Of a stretch of 42,198 nucleotides of DNA, positions 40,062-42,198 are shown one piece after another (within the stretch, counting starts at the first letter, position 1; the number at the start of each line of letters is the position of its first letter). The translations under genes and the position numbers were made by a program. Where the stretch lies: the NCBI GenBank assembly GCA_023667395.1, contig JAMPAC010000001.1, positions 38,615 through 80,812 on the forward strand. Direction: 5' to 3'. The notes beneath the pieces were generated by a model, which saw only the letters and a list, made by a program, of their open reading frames with translations, searched no databases and was not told the DNA's origin. This DNA is from Blautia sp. (GTDB taxonomy: Bacteria; Bacillota; Clostridia; Lachnospirales; Lachnospiraceae).

Positions 40062-40941
40062 TTCCGTCTTTTTCCCATGGCGCATGGTCGGAGGTCTTCC
40101 CAATTTCCCCCGCCTCGATCTTCGTCTGGTCGATCTTTACTTTCCTGCCGTCCATGATCAGTTCCCCGATCCTGTCCGCGCGGATGACGCCGCCCTTTGG
40201 ATTGAACACGCTGTCCACCTTTCCCACGATCTCCACATCAGCCTGGGAATACTCAAAGGCAAGGGTGGTATTGATCAGGCGGCAGTTCTTCATCACCAGA
40301 TTGTCAATATAGCACATTCCCTGCAGACTCTCTATGGTGCAGTTCACAAGCGTGATATTCCTGGAATTCCATCCCAGGTATTCCCCGGAAATAAAAGAAT
40401 CATACACCGTGATATTGTCCGCGTTCCAGAAAGAGTCCTTGGAAAGCATCCTGGAATGGCGGATCTCAACATCAGAAGCGCCGTCAAAGGAATAGTTCCC
40501 CACCAGGGAAAAATCCATTGCCTTTACATTCCTGCAGTTCATGGCAAAATAATCTCCCTTTGCCGTCACATGATCCATCCGGATATCCTCGCAGTTCCAT
40601 AAGGTCTCCGCAGCATTGGGAAACGACACGTTCTTCAACACGATATTTTTAGCCCGCCTGAAATTCTTCGGCGCCTCGATAATGGTATCCGTGACCGAAA
40701 TATTCTCCGTATACCAGATTCCCGCCCGCGCCATATCAAACAGCGTGCAGTCTCTCATGACCACGTTTTTGCTGTACCACAAAGGATACTTCCATCGGAA
40801 CAAGGTGTTGTCGATCTCCAGGTCGGAACTCTCTTTCAAAGGCGATTCTCCATCCGCAAAGGTACAATAGCTGATATGGCTGTCCCTTTCCTGAAAAAGC
40901 GCCCTCTCCCCCGTCAAAAACTGCTGATTGATCTCTTTCAT
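40051..40941 (-). CDS. DUF3737 family beta-helix protein
   Basis: 296 residues. Repeating units of about 20-24 residues of the type NITVYDSFISGEYLGWNSRN, VVMRDCTLFDMARAGIWY and NIVLKNVSFPNAAETLWN give a right-handed beta-helix, as expected for DUF3737. There is no signal peptide, so the protein is cytoplasmic. Function unknown for the family. The ATG is preceded by AGGAGG at 5-nt spacing, and a 33-bp palindrome sits just before this site. Confidence 0.88.
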   Translation of the reverse strand: MKEINQQFLTGERALFQERDSHISYCTFADGESPLKESSDLEIDNTLFRWKYPLWYSKNVVMRDCTLFDMARAGIWYTENISVTDTIIEAPKNFRRAKNIVLKNVSFPNAAETLWNCEDIRMDHVTAKGDYFAMNCRNVKAMDFSLVGNYSFDGASDVEIRHSRMLSKDSFWNADNITVYDSFISGEYLGWNSRNITLVNCTIESLQGMCYIDNLVMKNCRLINTTLAFEYSQADVEIVGKVDSVFNPKGGVIRADRIGELIMDGRKVKIDQTKIEAGEIGKTSDHAPWEKDGKNF

Positions 40942-40951
40942 GTTGTCCTCC

Positions 40952-40984
40952 TATTCAATTGCCTGTTATGGCAATTTGTTCCGC
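40952..40984. repeat. 33-bp dispersed palindrome, copy 2
   Basis: The same frame as 11820-11852, differing only in the six central bases (TGTTAT here, GCTTGC there). In the minus-strand transcript it forms a hairpin immediately before the DUF3737 ribosome site, 15 bp after the DegV stop. Confidence 0.75.
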
Positions 40985-40999
40985 TCTCTCCACGGTTTT

Positions 41000-41845
41000 T
41001 TATTCCGAAACCGCAAAGAAAGCGATTCCTATGGCTCCCGGCCCTATGTGCGTGCCGATGGCGCCGCCTACGCTGGCAGGCACTGGACGATCCACGATAC
41101 CTTTCCACAAGTTCTCATGATCGTCAATATATTTCTGTATGACCACATCCGTCAACCCCGTATATGCCAGGATAAAAGGCATATCATAATCCACTCCGTT
41201 GGCACGGGCGATTTCTTCCGCCAGCAGGTTGTTGCCCTGTTTGGAACCCCTCGCCTTGCCCAGGACAACCACCTCGCCGCCCTGGATCGCAATGACGGGC
41301 TTGATGGACAACAGGCTTCCGGCTGCTGCCGCCGCCTTTGAGATCCGCCCGCCCTTTTTCAGATATTCCAGCGTATCCAGCAGCGCGATCAGGCGGATAT
41401 TTTTCTTTTCTTTTTCAAGCTTTTCCGCGATTTCTTTCGCTGAAAGCCCCTGGTCTTTCAGCCGGAGCGCGTATTCCACCAGAATACGTTCCCCAAGGCT
41501 GGCATTCTCGCTGTCTACGATGTGCACGCTTTCCTGATAGTTTTCCGCCCCGATATTTGCGCTCTGATAGGTACCGGAAAGCTTGGACGAGATCGTTATA
41601 ACGATTACTTCGTCACCCTGTTCCGCTGCCGCCTTATACGCCTCCTCAAAAACAACAGGCGGTATCTGGCTGGTCACGGGAAGTTCATCACTCTCGATCA
41701 GTTTCTCATAAAACTCCCTGTGGGACAGATTGACGCCATCCTGATACTCCTTTGAATCAAAAGATATTATAATAGGAAGAATGACCAGATCCTCCCTCTC
41801 ATTATCCACGATATCCGAACACGAATCCGTAATGATCTTAACCAT
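41000..41845 (-). CDS. DegV family fatty-acid-binding protein
   Basis: 281 residues, family length. It starts with the DegV signature KIITDSCSDI, followed by VTSQIPPVVFEEAY, ISSKLSGTYQSA and the C-terminal GGAIGTHIGPGAIGIAF. DegV/FakB-like proteins hold a fatty acid for phosphorylation by FakA; no fakA is adjacent. The ATG has AAGGAGG 4 nt upstream and lies directly after the terminator of the tRNA cluster. Confidence 0.95.
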   Translation of the reverse strand: MVKIITDSCSDIVDNEREDLVILPIIISFDSKEYQDGVNLSHREFYEKLIESDELPVTSQIPPVVFEEAYKAAAEQGDEVIVITISSKLSGTYQSANIGAENYQESVHIVDSENASLGERILVEYALRLKDQGLSAKEIAEKLEKEKKNIRLIALLDTLEYLKKGGRISKAAAAAGSLLSIKPVIAIQGGEVVVLGKARGSKQGNNLLAEEIARANGVDYDMPFILAYTGLTDVVIQKYIDDHENLWKGIVDRPVPASVGGAIGTHIGPGAIGIAFFAVSE

Positions 41846-41863
41846 GTTACCTCCTTGCGTAGT

Positions 41864-41888
41864 AAAAAAGCTTAGATTCCTCTAAGCT
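41864..41888 (-). terminator. Terminator of the tRNA cluster
   Basis: AGCTTAGA / TCTAAGCT (8 bp, TTCC loop) followed on the minus strand by a T-run, 47 bp after tRNA-Asp and before the degV ribosome site. Confidence 0.8.
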
Positions 41889-41934
41889 GAAATGATAGTG
41901 ATATTCATTATGCCAAAATGGGGATACCCCATAA

Positions 41935-42008
41935 CGACCCAGATCGGACTCGAACCGACGACCTCCGCCGTGACAGGGCGGCGCTCTAACCAACTGAGCC
42001 ACTGGGCC
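41935..42008 (-). tRNA. tRNA-Asp (GUC)
   Basis: Minus-strand cloverleaf: acceptor GGCCCAG/CTGGGTC, anticodon stem CCGCC/GGCGG with loop CTGTCAC (anticodon GTC), T loop TTCGAGT. Discriminator G; no encoded CCA. Confidence 0.97.
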
Positions 42009-42044
42009 AAAATCATATCTTACTGCGGTGAGATCACTCTCCAA

Positions 42045-42118
42045 TGGACCTTCGGGGACTCGAACCCAGGACCGACCGGTTATGAGCCGGTTGCTCTAAC
42101 CAACTGAGCTAAAGGTCC
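42045..42118 (-). tRNA. tRNA with CAU anticodon (Met or Ile2)
   Basis: Minus-strand cloverleaf: acceptor GGACCTT/AAGGTCC, anticodon stem ACCGG/CCGGT with loop CTCATAA. An initiator tRNA is excluded by the paired acceptor start and the stem sequence. The CTCATAA loop fits tRNA-Ile2 (lysidine-modified) as well as elongator Met; sequence alone does not settle it. Confidence 0.9.
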
Positions 42119-42148
42119 GCATACCCTTTCGGGACAAAAATTACAAAA

Positions 42149-42198
42149 TGACTCCAACGGGAATCGAACCCGTGTTACCGCCGTGAAAGGGCGATGTC
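42149..42198 (-). tRNA. tRNA-Glu (UUC), partial at window edge
   Basis: The 3' 50 nt are present: anticodon loop CTTTCAC (anticodon TTC) in stem TCGCC/GGCGG, variable loop, T arm ACGGG-TTCGATT-CCCGT and acceptor half GGAGTC with discriminator A. The 5' half lies outside the window. Confidence 0.93.

Overview
The window reads as a chromosomal segment of an anaerobic Gram-positive Clostridia, most likely Lachnospiraceae. The signs are pyruvate:ferredoxin oxidoreductase, a two-gene minimal SUF-type Fe-S pair, LytTR regulators with a DUF3021 partner, a GHKL kinase, DegV, DUF3737 and DUF6171 family proteins, strong AGGAGG ribosome sites, and tRNA genes without encoded CCA. This assignment is inference from gene content; no 16S rRNA gene is present. 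Most genes lie on the minus strand.

Layout. (1) 1-6.9 kb: type I restriction-modification operon hsdR-hsdM-hsdS plus a truncated AAA ATPase. (2) 6.9-14.3 kb: accessory zone with a 185-bp inverted-repeat element, an Rpn/PD-(D/E)XK protein with an eight-heptad tail, a stand-alone condensation-domain enzyme, a LytTR-DUF3021-ABC transporter operon interrupted by three 112-bp tandem hairpin units, and decayed genes (Uma2 with an internal deletion, a frameshifted hypothetical, a possible transposon remnant). (3) 14.3-20.3 kb: heterodimeric ABC exporter and a LytTR/GHKL two-component system, separated by a brnT-brnA toxin-antitoxin module flanked by a perfect 26-bp direct repeat copied from the kinase 3' end. 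(4) 20.4-23.0 kb: hicA-hicB, an APH(6)-like kinase, a hypothetical protein, an XRE regulator remnant and tRNA-Pro. (5) 23.0-27.9 kb: a THUMP methyltransferase / amidase-like / rdgB / yfcE operon, in which the amidase-like protein has lost most zinc and catalytic residues, an Asn/Gln-rich 43-residue protein, a candidate small RNA, a DUF6171 and a DUF1700-like gene, and tRNA-Arg. (6) 27.9-33.3 kb: envelope operon of a GT-C glycosyltransferase, a methyl-accepting chemotaxis protein and an LtaS-like phosphotransferase. (7) 33.5-38.8 kb, plus strand: sufC-sufB and nifJ, with the nifJ ribosome site inside a terminator-like hairpin. (8) 38.8-42.2 kb: MalY-type aminotransferase, DUF3737, DegV and a tRNA cluster (Glu, Met/Ile2, Asp).

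Functionally, the housekeeping blocks cover Fe-S assembly feeding an Fe-S-rich PFOR, nucleotide-pool sanitation, rRNA methylation and envelope polymer synthesis. They are interleaved with defence and toxin-antitoxin modules and many small palindromic elements. The strongest unusual signals are the 112-bp tandem hairpins with compensatory stem changes, the brnTA insertion that split the kinase from its terminator, the zinc-site-less amidase, the C-rich small-RNA candidate at 26.8 kb and the N/Q-rich mini-protein.
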